Assembly: GCF_024655565.1 (NCBI RefSeq)
Contig: NZ_JANKOF010000001.1
Coordinates: 1-64,000, forward strand
Origin: Nitratireductor sp. ZSWI3
GTDB lineage: Bacteria > Pseudomonadota > Alphaproteobacteria > Rhizobiales > Rhizobiaceae
Direction of reading: 5' to 3'
DNA: 64,000 nt
The notes beneath the pieces were generated by a model. That model worked only from the letters and a program-made list of their open reading frames with translations, ran no database searches and was not told the origin of the DNA. Below are positions 18,050 to 27,129 of this stretch, one piece after another. A program made the position numbers and the translations under genes. Numbering within the stretch: the first letter of the stretch is position 1; each line of letters starts with the position of its first letter.

Positions 18050-19582
18050 ATGAAGAAGTTAAGCAGAACCAGCGGCGTGGCGCTTGCCGTCCTGCTGGCG
18101 GCATTGCCGTTCGGGGCAGGCGCGGCGAAGGCGGCCGGCACGCTCACCATTTCCTCGCCGCAGGACCCGGGCAGCTGGGATCCGATCGACACCTTCCTGG
18201 TCAACTGGTCCTCGGTCGCCACCAACATCTACGACGGCCTCGTCTACCGTGGTCCCGACCTGAAGATCGTCCCGGCGCTCGCCACCGAATGGGAGGTGCT
18301 GGACGAGGGCAAGCGCCTGCGTTTCAAGCTGCGCGAGGGCGTGACGTTCCACAATGGCGAGGCGTTCAACGCCGAGGCGGTGAAGTTCACCTTCGAGCGT
18401 CTTCTGGGCGAGGAAGGCAAGAAGGGCCCGCAGCGCTCCAACTATGCCGTCATCGACAAGGTCGACATCATCGACGACTTCACCGTCGACCTGATCCTCA
18501 AGCAGCCGGACCCGGTGCTGATCACCAAGCTTGCTGGCTACGGTGCGATGATCGTGCCGCCGAAATATGTCAGCGAGAACGCCGAGGACTTCGTCAACGC
18601 ACATCCGGTGGGCACTGGCCCCTTCAAGATGGCCTCCTATGAGCCCAAGGTGGGGGTGAAGCTGGAAGCCTTCGCCGACCATTGGGGCGGGGCGCCGAAG
18701 CTCGACGCGGTCGAATACCGCTTCATCTCCGAGCCGGCCACGGCGGTTGCCGAACTCCAGGCGGGGCGTGTCGACATCGTCATCCCGCCGACCATCCCGA
18801 TCTCCATGGTTCCGACCATCGAGGCCGACGGCAAGCTGGAAGTGCGCAGCGTGACGAGCCCGACCGTCTATGCGTTGCGCTTCAACACCGGCAGCGGCAT
18901 CACCGCCGACGAGCGGGTGCGCAAGGCGATGATCATGGCGGTGGACCGCAAGGCGATCATCGATGCCGTGCTCGGCGGGCAGGCCCAGCAGATCGCCAGC
19001 TTCCAGTCCGAGCTGTCCTTCGGCTACGATCCGAAGATGGAGCCGCTTCCCTTCGATCCGGCCAAGGCCAAGGAGCTTTTAGAGGAGGCGGGCGTCGCCG
19101 CCGGTGCGCCGGTGCAGATCGACATCCGCGGCAACGACGCGACGTTCGGCGAGGTGACCCAGGCGGTCGCGAGCTACCTTCAGATGGTCGGCCTCACCGC
19201 GACGATCAAGCCGTATGAGACGAACGTCCTGCTCAACGACATCATCCCGCAGGGCAAGACCGGCGCGATGTTCCAGCAGAGCTGGGGCGGCTGGACCCTC
19301 GACTACGACAACACCGCCTATCTGATGTACCACACGGGCGAGCGCTGGAACCCGTATGACAGCGACAAGGAACTCGATGCCCTGCTGGAATCGCAGCGTT
19401 CGATGACGGATACGGCGGCGCGTGAGAAGGTGCTGCAGCAGATCGCCGAATACGCGGCGAACCGCGCTCTCGAAATGCCGCTCTACAACCTCAACGCTCT
19501 CTACGGCGTCAACAAGCGGGTGAAGAACTTCGTCGCTCCGCCCGACAGCCGCATGCGCCTCAACGAGGTCACCGTCGAGTAG
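18050..19582 (+). CDS. ABC transporter substrate-binding protein, family 5 (peptide/nickel type)
   Basis: 510 aa. The signal peptide spans about residues 1-29 (MKKLSRTSGVALAVLLAALP... ending AKAAG). The mature part has the family 5 layout, with LVPALATEWEV-like (IVPALATEWEVLDEGKRLRF) and GVTFHNGEAFNAEAVKFTFE blocks. A perfect CGGAGGA ribosome site precedes the ATG. It delivers an oligopeptide or related solute in the periplasm to the permeases at 19697-21481. The M14 peptidase at the end of the operon points to a peptide or amide cargo. Confidence 0.93.
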   Translation: MKKLSRTSGVALAVLLAALPFGAGAAKAAGTLTISSPQDPGSWDPIDTFLVNWSSVATNIYDGLVYRGPDLKIVPALATEWEVLDEGKRLRFKLREGVTFHNGEAFNAEAVKFTFERLLGEEGKKGPQRSNYAVIDKVDIIDDFTVDLILKQPDPVLITKLAGYGAMIVPPKYVSENAEDFVNAHPVGTGPFKMASYEPKVGVKLEAFADHWGGAPKLDAVEYRFISEPATAVAELQAGRVDIVIPPTIPISMVPTIEADGKLEVRSVTSPTVYALRFNTGSGITADERVRKAMIMAVDRKAIIDAVLGGQAQQIASFQSELSFGYDPKMEPLPFDPAKAKELLEEAGVAAGAPVQIDIRGNDATFGEVTQAVASYLQMVGLTATIKPYETNVLLNDIIPQGKTGAMFQQSWGGWTLDYDNTAYLMYHTGERWNPYDSDKELDALLESQRSMTDTAAREKVLQQIAEYAANRALEMPLYNLNALYGVNKRVKNFVAPPDSRMRLNEVTVE

Positions 19583-19599
19583 CAGGCGCCGATGAAAAC

Positions 19600-19629
19600 G
19601 GGGGGCGGCATCTCCATCGCCATCCCCCG
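19600..19629. other. intra-operon hairpin after a binding-protein gene
   Basis: GGGGG and CCCCC arms with an inner GGC/GCC pairing enclose ATCTCCATC in the 114-base gap between the binding-protein stop and the GTG start of the permease. No T-run follows, and it resembles the post-binding-protein hairpins elsewhere in the window. Confidence 0.5.
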
Positions 19630-19696
19630 CTCTCGCAAACCGAGCGGCCGCATCGACCCGGCACGCGGCGCGCTCGGACGTTTTCCGGAGGCTCTG

Positions 19697-20620
19697 GTGG
19701 CCAGTTTTCTTCTCAAGCGCATCCTGCAGGCGGTGTTCGTCGTCATCGTCGTCACCCTGACGGTTTCGTTCGCCATCCGGCTGACGGGCGATCCGGCCCT
19801 CATGCTGTCGCAGGGCGCCGGCAGCGTGACGGAGGAGGATCTGGCGAACATCCGCGAGGCGCTGAGGCTCAACGAACCCTTCATCGTTCAGTACTGGGGC
19901 TTCGTCAAAGGCCTGTTCACCGGCGATTTCGGCCGCAGCTTTCTCGGCGGCACGTCGGTCTCGCTGCTCATCTCCAAGGCGCTTCCGGCGACGCTGGCGC
20001 TGGCGCTGTCCTCCATGCTGGTCTCGATCGCGATCTCGATCCCGCTCGGCATCCACGCCGCCGTGCACAAGGGCAAGGCGGCGGATCAGGTGATCCGGAT
20101 CCTGTCGCTGGTCGGTCTCTCCTTCCCGAATTTCTGGCTCGCCATCATGCTGGTGCTGGTGTTCTCGGTGATGCTGCAGTGGCTGCCGCCATCGGGCATG
20201 AGCGGCCTTTCGAGCTTCGTCATGCCGGCCGTCACCATGGGCATCATCCTGACGGCCACGAATGTGCGCCTCGTCCGCACGGCGATGCTGGAGACGCTGC
20301 GCTCGCAATACATCCAGGTGGCGCGCGCCAAGGGTCTCAGCGAGACGACGGTGCTCTACAAGCACGCCTTGCGGAACTGTGCCATTCCGCTGATCACCTA
20401 TTTCGGCCTGCAGTTCGGCGGCCTGCTGGGCGGCATCGTCGTCATCGAGCGCGTCTTCAACTGGCCCGGTCTCGGCACGCTGGCCTTCGACGCGGTGGCC
20501 GGTCGTGATTATCCCGTCCTGCAGGCGGTCATCAGCGTGCTGTCGCTTCTGATCATCGGCATCAATCTGCTGGTCGACATCGCCTACGGTCTCGTCGATC
20601 CGCGCATCCGCACCCGCTAG
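19697..20620 (+). CDS. peptide-type ABC transporter permease (DppB type)
   Basis: 307 aa from GTG at 19697, with CGGAGG five bases upstream. The open frame from 19592 lacks homology and crosses the hairpin. There is a family-typical N-terminus (FLLKRILQAVFVVIVVTLT, first membrane segment), six membrane segments and the EAA-like loop VARAKGLSETTVLYKHALRN near residue 205. It is one of two inner-membrane channel subunits. Confidence 0.92.
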   Translation: MASFLLKRILQAVFVVIVVTLTVSFAIRLTGDPALMLSQGAGSVTEEDLANIREALRLNEPFIVQYWGFVKGLFTGDFGRSFLGGTSVSLLISKALPATLALALSSMLVSIAISIPLGIHAAVHKGKAADQVIRILSLVGLSFPNFWLAIMLVLVFSVMLQWLPPSGMSGLSSFVMPAVTMGIILTATNVRLVRTAMLETLRSQYIQVARAKGLSETTVLYKHALRNCAIPLITYFGLQFGGLLGGIVVIERVFNWPGLGTLAFDAVAGRDYPVLQAVISVLSLLIIGINLLVDIAYGLVDPRIRTR

Positions 20621-20629
20621 AAGGACGCG

Positions 20630-21481
20630 ATGATGACACAGGCTGCCGCGCGGCTGCGCCACTTCAAGAACATCGAGTTCATCCTCGGCATCGTCCTTGC
20701 CGGCACGATGACGCTGGCTGTGCTCCTGTCGCCGCTGCTGTTTCCCGACGGCGGCGAGCAGATCAACCTGGCGGCCCGGCTGACCAGACCGTTCACCGAC
20801 TGGCATCACCTCCTGGGAACGGACCCCCTGGGGCGCGACGTTCTGGCCCGCGTCGTGACCGGCGGCAGGATTTCGCTGCTCGTGGGCTTCGCCTCCGTCG
20901 CCGGCGCCGTGGTCGTCGGCGTGGTGATGGGCCTGGTGTCCGGTTACTATCGCGGCTTCTGGGACATGCTGGTGATGCGCTTTGCCGACGTACAGCTGGC
21001 ACTGCCCTTCATTCTGCTCGCCATCACCTTCATCGCCATCGTCGGCGGCGGGCTCGGCAACACCATCATCCTGCTGATTGTGTCGCAATGGGTGCAGTAT
21101 GCACGCCTCGTGCGCGGCTCGGTCCTGTCGCTCAACGACCGCGAGTTCATTCATGCCGCCAAGGCGATCGGCGTGCCCGACATCAAGATCCTGTTCCAGC
21201 ATCTCCTGCCCAATCTGGCAGGGCCGGTGGTGGTGCTGATGACGCTCAACGTCGCCACGAACATTCTGCTTGAGAGTTCGCTGACCTTCCTCGGTCTCGG
21301 CGTCGACCCGACGATCCCGAGCTGGGGAGGCATGCTGGCCGACGGGCGCACCTATCTGCAGAACGCCTGGTGGGTCAGCGTCTTCCCGGGCCTTGCCATT
21401 CTCTTCACCGTGCTCGGCCTGAACCTTCTCGGCGACTGGCTGCGCGATCTTCTCGACCCGACCGGACGCACCGAAGCATGA
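20630..21481 (+). CDS. peptide-type ABC transporter permease (DppC type)
   Basis: 283 aa with about six membrane segments. The HLLGTDPLGRDVLARVVTGG block (about residues 61-80) is typical of DppC, and the EAA-like loop FIHAAKAIGVPDIKILFQHL follows near 170. AAGGA lies before the ATG pair at 20630/20633. Its stop overlaps the M14 peptidase start (ATGA). Confidence 0.93.
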   Translation: MMTQAAARLRHFKNIEFILGIVLAGTMTLAVLLSPLLFPDGGEQINLAARLTRPFTDWHHLLGTDPLGRDVLARVVTGGRISLLVGFASVAGAVVVGVVMGLVSGYYRGFWDMLVMRFADVQLALPFILLAITFIAIVGGGLGNTIILLIVSQWVQYARLVRGSVLSLNDREFIHAAKAIGVPDIKILFQHLLPNLAGPVVVLMTLNVATNILLESSLTFLGLGVDPTIPSWGGMLADGRTYLQNAWWVSVFPGLAILFTVLGLNLLGDWLRDLLDPTGRTEA

Positions 21482-23232
21482 CCGTCATTCTCGATAAGAC
21501 CTTCGAAAGAACACTGGACCGCCTGGTCGCCGACCATGCCGTCGAAGCCTGGCGCGGAGCGCGCCTTGAAGCCTGGCTGTTCGAGGACGCCGAAAGCAGA
21601 CGCGGCGCCGAGCAAAGGTTTGCGAAGGCCGGCATCGCCGCCAGGCTGCACAGCGCCTACAAGCCGCTCGTTCATTTCTTCCTGGAAGAGGAGGGGGCTT
21701 CGGGGCCGTTCGAGCGCATCGAGATCACCTATCCGGTGAACGAGGCGGCGGTCGAACAGCGCTTCCTGCTGGAAGCCTATCCTCTGGCCGGGATGCTCGG
21801 CGATGCCGAACTCTCCTTCGTGCCGGGGGCTCCTGGCGATCGATGCGAATATGCCGTGCGCGCGAGGCGGCCGGACGGCACGGACTTCCACCGCACCGTC
21901 TTTGCGCCCAACCGGCTGGCGCCGGACCATGTCGGCGAGAAGCCGCTGTCTCCCTGCGGCTGGCTGCGCATCAGCCATCCCGATGGTCGCAGTGTGGATG
22001 AGGCGCTTGAAACCGAGTACGAGGCCCTGTTCCACGAGGCGCTGCGGGCGGTTTCCGATCACCGCTGGGGGGCTGAGGAGCCGCTCTTCGAGACGCTGCA
22101 CGTCGCCGTTTCCCTTCCGGGATCCGATCGCGCCCTGCCGGTGGGCGAAGAGGCGATCAGCCTGCACGAGGCGCTGCACGAGGAGTTTTACTTCTCGTTG
22201 CTCGAGCTGTTCCAGAAGAGGTCGGGCCGGCCGCTGGGATCGCGGGGATTGCAGCCCGGCCAGATCGTCCCCGAGATCGCGGCAAGCGAAGGAGCGGTGA
22301 CCCTTCGCATCGAAACCCGGCCGCTTTCATCCGAAGACGCCGCATGGCCGCGGCAGGATCTCCATCGGGCGCAGGCGCCGTTCGGCGTCGCGCAGATCGA
22401 CGAGGTTCTCGGGGAGATCGGCGGCGAAGCCTACAGCGTGAAATCCCGCGCCGGCCGCGACGTTCCGGCGCGCTATGTGCGCGGCACCGATCACCCCATC
22501 ATGCTGAGCGGCGGCCAGCATCCCAACGAGGTCTCCGGCATCGCCGGTGCGTTGCGCGGCGCCAGGTTGCTTGCCGACCGCCCCAACGCTCACTTTGCGG
22601 TTTCGCCGCTGGAAAATCCGGATGGATATGCGCTGCACTGGCGCCTGTGCCGGAGCCAGCCGCGCCATATGCACCATGCGGCCCGCTACACCGCGTTGGG
22701 CGACGACCTCGAATACCGCGAGGCTGAGCCGCTCCACGAAAAGGGCATCCGCCGCGAGAGCCACGCACGAACCGGCGCCCTGCTGCATGTCAATCTGCAC
22801 GGTTACCCTTCCCATGAGTGGACCCGCCCGCTGACCGGCTACATACCGCGCGGCTTCGAGATGTGGACCGTCCCGAAGGGGTTTTTCCTGATCGGGCGCC
22901 ACAAGAAGGGATGGGCGGAGCAAACCCGCGCGGTGCTGGAAGCGGTGACGCTCGCACTCGGTGCGATCCCCGGCCTGCTTGCCTTCAACGAGCGGCAGAT
23001 CCGCCTCTACGAGGTGCATGCCGGCGCGCTGCAGTTCGAGGTGCTGAACGGCTTTCCCTGCACCGTTTCGGAAGACGATCGACACACGGCTCCGATGATG
23101 CTGATCACCGAATATCCCGACGAGACGATCTACGGCGAGGCCTTTGCCCTTGCCCATGAAGCGCAGGCGCGGACGGTTCTTGCCGCCTATGACGCCCTGC
23201 AGGCGATCATGGCCGGGACGGAGACCGCCTGA
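21478..23232 (+). CDS. M14-family zinc carboxypeptidase
   Basis: 584 aa. The C-terminal half carries the M14 metallocarboxypeptidase site: H348 and E351 in GGQHPNEVSG, H441 in NLHGYPSHEW, and a candidate catalytic E545 in LITEYPDE. The N-terminal ~330 residues form an extension without an obvious domain. No signal peptide is visible, so it acts in the cytoplasm. Its ATG overlaps the permease stop, tying it to the peptide-type importer: the imported compound is probably trimmed at a peptide or amide bond. The M14 assignment rests on motifs; the specific substrate is unknown. Confidence 0.8.
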   Translation: MTVILDKTFERTLDRLVADHAVEAWRGARLEAWLFEDAESRRGAEQRFAKAGIAARLHSAYKPLVHFFLEEEGASGPFERIEITYPVNEAAVEQRFLLEAYPLAGMLGDAELSFVPGAPGDRCEYAVRARRPDGTDFHRTVFAPNRLAPDHVGEKPLSPCGWLRISHPDGRSVDEALETEYEALFHEALRAVSDHRWGAEEPLFETLHVAVSLPGSDRALPVGEEAISLHEALHEEFYFSLLELFQKRSGRPLGSRGLQPGQIVPEIAASEGAVTLRIETRPLSSEDAAWPRQDLHRAQAPFGVAQIDEVLGEIGGEAYSVKSRAGRDVPARYVRGTDHPIMLSGGQHPNEVSGIAGALRGARLLADRPNAHFAVSPLENPDGYALHWRLCRSQPRHMHHAARYTALGDDLEYREAEPLHEKGIRRESHARTGALLHVNLHGYPSHEWTRPLTGYIPRGFEMWTVPKGFFLIGRHKKGWAEQTRAVLEAVTLALGAIPGLLAFNERQIRLYEVHAGALQFEVLNGFPCTVSEDDRHTAPMMLITEYPDETIYGEAFALAHEAQARTVLAAYDALQAIMAGTETA

Positions 23233-23239
23233 ACCATCG

Positions 23240-24151
23240 TCACTCGAGCAGAACCTGCCCGTGAAAGTCGTCCTCGGCCTTCCTGGCCTCGGTCTTGATG
23301 AAGTCCGTCAGCATGCGAATGCGCGGCGCGGTCGCCATGTCCTGATGCGCTATGCACCAGTAGTAGCGTTCCAGATGCACCTCTTTCGGGATCACCGGTA
23401 TCAGGTCGGGATAATGGCGCGCCATGAAATGCGGCATCACGCAAAGGCCCAGCCCCTTGCGCGTCGCCGCAAGCTGCGCGTGAATGCTCGAGCTCTGATA
23501 GAAGGCGCGCGCGCCCGGCAGGATTTCCCGATGGTAATCGAGCCCGGGCGTGAAGATCATGTCCTCGATGTAGCCGATGATGCGGTGGCCCGACAAATCC
23601 GCCTTGCGCCGCACCGGCGGGTGGCGCTCGAGATAGTCGCGCGTTCCGTAGAGGAAAAGGCGGTAGAGCGTGATCTTTTCGTAATGGTGCGAGCCGGTTC
23701 GGGTGGTCGACAGCGTCACCGACATGTCCGCCTCACGGCGCGACAGCGAAACGATCTGCTGGATGATCAGAAGCTCGATCGAGAGACCGGGAAGCGATTG
23801 GGCGAGGCCCGGCAGGCGGTCGGCCAGGAAAAAATTGCCGAACCCCTCGAGCGTGCTGATTCGCACCACGCCGCTCACCGGCGTCGTGCCGCCGGCCACC
23901 TCGCTCTCCACGCTGGAAGCTTCGCGCTCGACGGCTTCGGCGCGCTCGACCAGCTTTTCCCCCGCAGCCGTGAGAACATAGCCGCGCGGGTTGCGCTCGA
24001 AGAGCTTGGCGGCGAGCGCCTGCTCCAGCCGGTCGATGCGCCGCGACACCGTGGCATGGTTGGTTCTCAGCTTGCGCGCTGCCGCAGAAAGTTGCCCCGT
24101 TCTGGCGACGGCCAGGAAAAACTGCAGGTCGTCCCAGGAAAATGGTCGCAT
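23240..24151 (-). CDS. LysR-family transcriptional regulator
   Basis: 303 aa. The N-terminal winged helix includes WDDLQFFLAVARTGQLSAAA and RKLRTNHATVSRRIDRLE, followed by the LysR effector-binding domain. The ATG at 24151 fits the family start (MRPFSWDDLQ); the extension to 24241 covers the intergenic operator region. It is divergent from the Liv-type binding-protein gene, the usual place for a LysR activator of that operon. It ends convergently seven bases from the M14 gene. Confidence 0.87.
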   Translation of the reverse strand: MRPFSWDDLQFFLAVARTGQLSAAARKLRTNHATVSRRIDRLEQALAAKLFERNPRGYVLTAAGEKLVERAEAVEREASSVESEVAGGTTPVSGVVRISTLEGFGNFFLADRLPGLAQSLPGLSIELLIIQQIVSLSRREADMSVTLSTTRTGSHHYEKITLYRLFLYGTRDYLERHPPVRRKADLSGHRIIGYIEDMIFTPGLDYHREILPGARAFYQSSSIHAQLAATRKGLGLCVMPHFMARHYPDLIPVIPKEVHLERYYWCIAHQDMATAPRIRMLTDFIKTEARKAEDDFHGQVLLE

Positions 24152-24162
24152 GGGTCTGTACG

Positions 24163-24187
24163 TTTTTGCACCGAGTTTGTGCGAAAA
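24163..24187. promoter_or_regulatory. inverted repeat, candidate LysR site
   Basis: TTTTTGCAC (24163-24171) and GTGCGAAAA (24179-24187) pair with one mismatch around a 7-base centre, directly upstream of the lysR start in the 250-base divergent gap. Nothing else was recognised in that gap apart from the binding-protein ribosome site. Confidence 0.45.
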
Positions 24188-24401
24188 TAAATGGTTGTGT
24201 GCAGAAAGGTCAATGCTATGACTCTGACCATGATCGCGCATGGGAAGGGAGACCCGTTTTGCGCGGGTCTCGCCGCAACATCTCGTGCGTCGATTGATCC
24301 TGTTGGGGGGAGCACCGAGGAGAGTTCACTCGCCTGCAGGCAGGAAACAGCACCGCGCGCGCTGTCGCGTACCATGCGGTTCACCATAGGGAGGACGGAC
24401 A

Positions 24402-25607
24402 ATGAGATTACTCACTCTTATATCCACTGCGCTGATGGCTTCTGCGGCACTGCCGGCCATGGCGCAGGTTTCCGACGACGTCGTCAAGATCGGCATCTTG
24501 AACGATCAGTCGGGCGTCTACGCGGATTTCGGTGGAAAATGGTCCTATGAAGCGGCCAGGATGGCTGTCGAGGATTATGGCGGCAAGGTCCTCGACAAGC
24601 CGGTCGAGGTGATCACCGCCGACCACCAGAACAAGCCGGACATCGCTTCCAACATCGCTCGCCAGTGGTACGACACCGAGCAGGTGGATGCGATCATGGA
24701 ACTGACCACCTCGTCGGTGGCGCTGGCCGTGCAGGGCATCTCCACCGAAAAGAAGAAGATCGACATCGTGACCGGCGCCGCGACGACGGCGCTGACCGGC
24801 GAGCAGTGTTCCCCTTACGGGTTCCACTGGGCCTATGACACGCATGCGCTCGCCGTCGGCACCGGCGGCGCACTGGTGGAACAGGGCGGCGATACCTGGT
24901 TCTTCCTGACCGCCGACTATGCGTTCGGCTATTCGCTGGAGGAAGAGACCGGCAACTTCGCCAAGTCGAAGGGCGGTGAGGTGGTCGGAGCCGTGCGTCA
25001 TCCGCTGGCGACGACGGATTTCTCCTCCTTCCTGCTGCAGGCTCAGGCTTCGGGCGCCAAGGTGATCGGCCTGGCCAATGCCGGCCTCGACACGGCGAAC
25101 GCCATCAAGCAGGCCGCTGAATTCGGCATCGTCGCGGGCGGCCAGCGCATGGCGGCCTTGCTGTTCACCCTTGCCGAAGTGCACGGTCTCGGCCTGGAGG
25201 CCGCGCAGGGGCTGACGCTGACGGAAGGCTTCTACTGGGACCGCAACGACGAGTCGCGCGAGTTCGCCCGCCGCTACTTCGAGCGCACGAAGCGCATGCC
25301 GAACATGGTGCAGGCGGGCACGTATTCGGCCGTCACGCAGTACCTCAAGGCGATCGAGAAGGCCGGCACGGATGAGACCGAGGCGGTTGCCAAGCAGCTT
25401 CACGAAATGCCCGTCAACGACCTCTTCGCCGAGAACGGCAAGGTCGGAGCAAACGGCCGCATGATCCATGACATGTACCTCATGGAGGTGAAGACGCCGG
25501 ACGAGAGCAAGGAGCCCTGGGACTATTACAAGGTTCTGGCGACCATCCCCGGCGATGAAGCCTATATCAAGCCGTCCGAGAGCGGTTGCCCACTGGTCAC
25601 GCAGTGA
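24402..25607 (+). CDS. ABC transporter substrate-binding protein, branched-chain amino acid type
   Basis: 401 aa. The signal peptide is about residues 1-21 (ending PAMAQ). The mature part opens with VVKIGILNDQSGVYADFGG, the hallmark of the Peripla_BP_6 (LivJ/amide-binding) family. A strong AGGGAGGAC ribosome site lies upstream. It is the first gene of the SBP-ATPase-ATPase-permease-permease-GMC operon. The ligand need not be an amino acid: relatives bind amides, aromatic acids or alcohols, and the terminal GMC oxidoreductase suggests a hydroxylated solute. Confidence 0.93.
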   Translation: MRLLTLISTALMASAALPAMAQVSDDVVKIGILNDQSGVYADFGGKWSYEAARMAVEDYGGKVLDKPVEVITADHQNKPDIASNIARQWYDTEQVDAIMELTTSSVALAVQGISTEKKKIDIVTGAATTALTGEQCSPYGFHWAYDTHALAVGTGGALVEQGGDTWFFLTADYAFGYSLEEETGNFAKSKGGEVVGAVRHPLATTDFSSFLLQAQASGAKVIGLANAGLDTANAIKQAAEFGIVAGGQRMAALLFTLAEVHGLGLEAAQGLTLTEGFYWDRNDESREFARRYFERTKRMPNMVQAGTYSAVTQYLKAIEKAGTDETEAVAKQLHEMPVNDLFAENGKVGANGRMIHDMYLMEVKTPDESKEPWDYYKVLATIPGDEAYIKPSESGCPLVTQ

Positions 25608-25618
25608 CGACGGCTGAA

Positions 25619-26416
25619 ATGATGAATGCGCAGGCCGTTGCCGGCGGCGCGGGCGTCGATGCAGAGCCGCGGGTGGTCTTGTCCGCCCGCGGTTTGCGGC
25701 GCGACTTTGCCGGCTTCGTCGCCGTGAAGAACGTCGATCTGGACGTTCATCATGCGAAGATTCACGCACTGATCGGCCCCAACGGGGCCGGCAAGACCAC
25801 GGTATTCAATCTTCTCACCAAGTTTCTGGCGCCCAGTGCCGGCCGGATCGAGCTTCTTGGACGCGACATCACCCACACGCCGCCCGCCAAGGTGGCGCGG
25901 CTTGGGCTGGTGCGTTCGTTCCAGATCTCGGCGATCTTCCCGCATCTGACGGTGCTCGACAATGTGCGCGTCGCGCTGCAGCGGCCGGGCGGGCTCGGCT
26001 ATCAGTTCTGGCGCTCCCTGGGCGCCCTCGATCTCCTGACCCCGCGCGCCGAGGCCCTGCTCGAGACGGTCGGCTTGCAGAACGAACGGCACAGGCTTGC
26101 TGCCGATCTTTCCTACGGGCGCAAGCGGGTGCTGGAGATCGCAACGACATTGGCGCTCGATCCAAAGGTCCTGCTGCTCGACGAGCCCATGGCGGGCATG
26201 GGCCACGAGGATGTCGGCATCGTCGCCGAGATCATTCGCGACGTCGCCCGGGACCGCGCCGTGCTGATGGTGGAGCACAATCTCAAGGTGGTCGCCGATC
26301 TGTGCGATTGGATCACGGTCCTGCAGCGCGGCGAGATCATCGCCGCCGGCGACTACGCGACGGTCAGCCAGGACGAGCAGGTGAAGGTGGCCTATATGGG
26401 GACGGCCTATGACTGA
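25619..26416 (+). CDS. Liv-type ABC transporter ATP-binding protein (LivG type)
   Basis: 265 aa from the ATG at 25619; a GTG at 25604 overlapping the previous stop (GTGA) is an equally placed alternative. Walker A is GPNGAGKTT, followed by a LivG-type signature region, DLSYGRKRVLEIATTLALDP, in which SYG replaces SGG, and Walker B LLLDEPMAGM. It drives uptake with the 26409 ATPase and both permeases. Confidence 0.92.
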   Translation: MMNAQAVAGGAGVDAEPRVVLSARGLRRDFAGFVAVKNVDLDVHHAKIHALIGPNGAGKTTVFNLLTKFLAPSAGRIELLGRDITHTPPAKVARLGLVRSFQISAIFPHLTVLDNVRVALQRPGGLGYQFWRSLGALDLLTPRAEALLETVGLQNERHRLAADLSYGRKRVLEIATTLALDPKVLLLDEPMAGMGHEDVGIVAEIIRDVARDRAVLMVEHNLKVVADLCDWITVLQRGEIIAAGDYATVSQDEQVKVAYMGTAYD

Positions 26417-27125
26417 CCGGCAGGCAAGCCCGCTTCTGAAGGTTCGCGACCTCAACGCCTGGTACGGAGAAGGTCATGCGCTGCACGGGGTGAGCCTCGA
26501 TGTGATGCGGGGCGAGACCGTGACGCTGCTCGGACGCAACGGGGTCGGCAAGACCACCACCTTGCGGGCCATCATGGGCATCATCCGCAAACGCAAGGGC
26601 GTGATTGAGTTCGGCGGCCGCGACCTGATGCACACGCCTTTGCACCGCACGGCGCATGCCGGGCTCGGCTTCGTGCCCGAGGAACGCGGCATCTTCTCGA
26701 CGCTCACGGTGGAGGAGAACCTTATCCTGCCTCCCGTCGTCTCCGATGGCGGCATGAGCATCGCGGAGATATTCGACCTGTTTCCCAACCTCAAGGAGCG
26801 GCGCAACAGCTCCGGCACCAAGCTTTCGGGAGGTGAACAGCAGATGCTGGCGATCGCCCGCATGCTGCGCACCGGGGTGAAGCTGCTGCTGCTCGACGAG
26901 CCCACCGAGGGTCTTGCCCCGGTGATCGTCGAACGCATCGGCGAGGTGCTCGCCACGCTCAAGGCGCGCGGCATGACGATCCTGCTGGTCGAGCAGAATT
27001 TCCGTTTCGCCAGCCGCATCGCGGATCGCTTCTATCTCATGGAACACGGCAGGATCACCGTCGACTTCCCGGTCGGCGAGCTGGAGGAGCGCATGGCCGT
27101 GCTGCATGAGGTGATTGGAGTTTGA
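26409..27125 (+). CDS. Liv-type ABC transporter ATP-binding protein (LivF type)
   Basis: 238 aa, overlapping the preceding ATPase by eight bases. Walker A is GRNGVGKTTT, the signature LSGGEQQMLAIARML and Walker B LLLDEPTEGLAP, the last block being LivF-specific. It pairs with the LivG-type subunit. Confidence 0.94.
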   Translation: MTDRQASPLLKVRDLNAWYGEGHALHGVSLDVMRGETVTLLGRNGVGKTTTLRAIMGIIRKRKGVIEFGGRDLMHTPLHRTAHAGLGFVPEERGIFSTLTVEENLILPPVVSDGGMSIAEIFDLFPNLKERRNSSGTKLSGGEQQMLAIARMLRTGVKLLLLDEPTEGLAPVIVERIGEVLATLKARGMTILLVEQNFRFASRIADRFYLMEHGRITVDFPVGELEERMAVLHEVIGV

Positions 27126-27129
27126 AGCC

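Noticed and set aside
19079-21202. A 707-codon minus-strand frame opposite the peptide permeases
   Set aside because: It is very rich in His, Asp, Glu, Gln and Arg, typical of antisense translation of membrane-protein genes.
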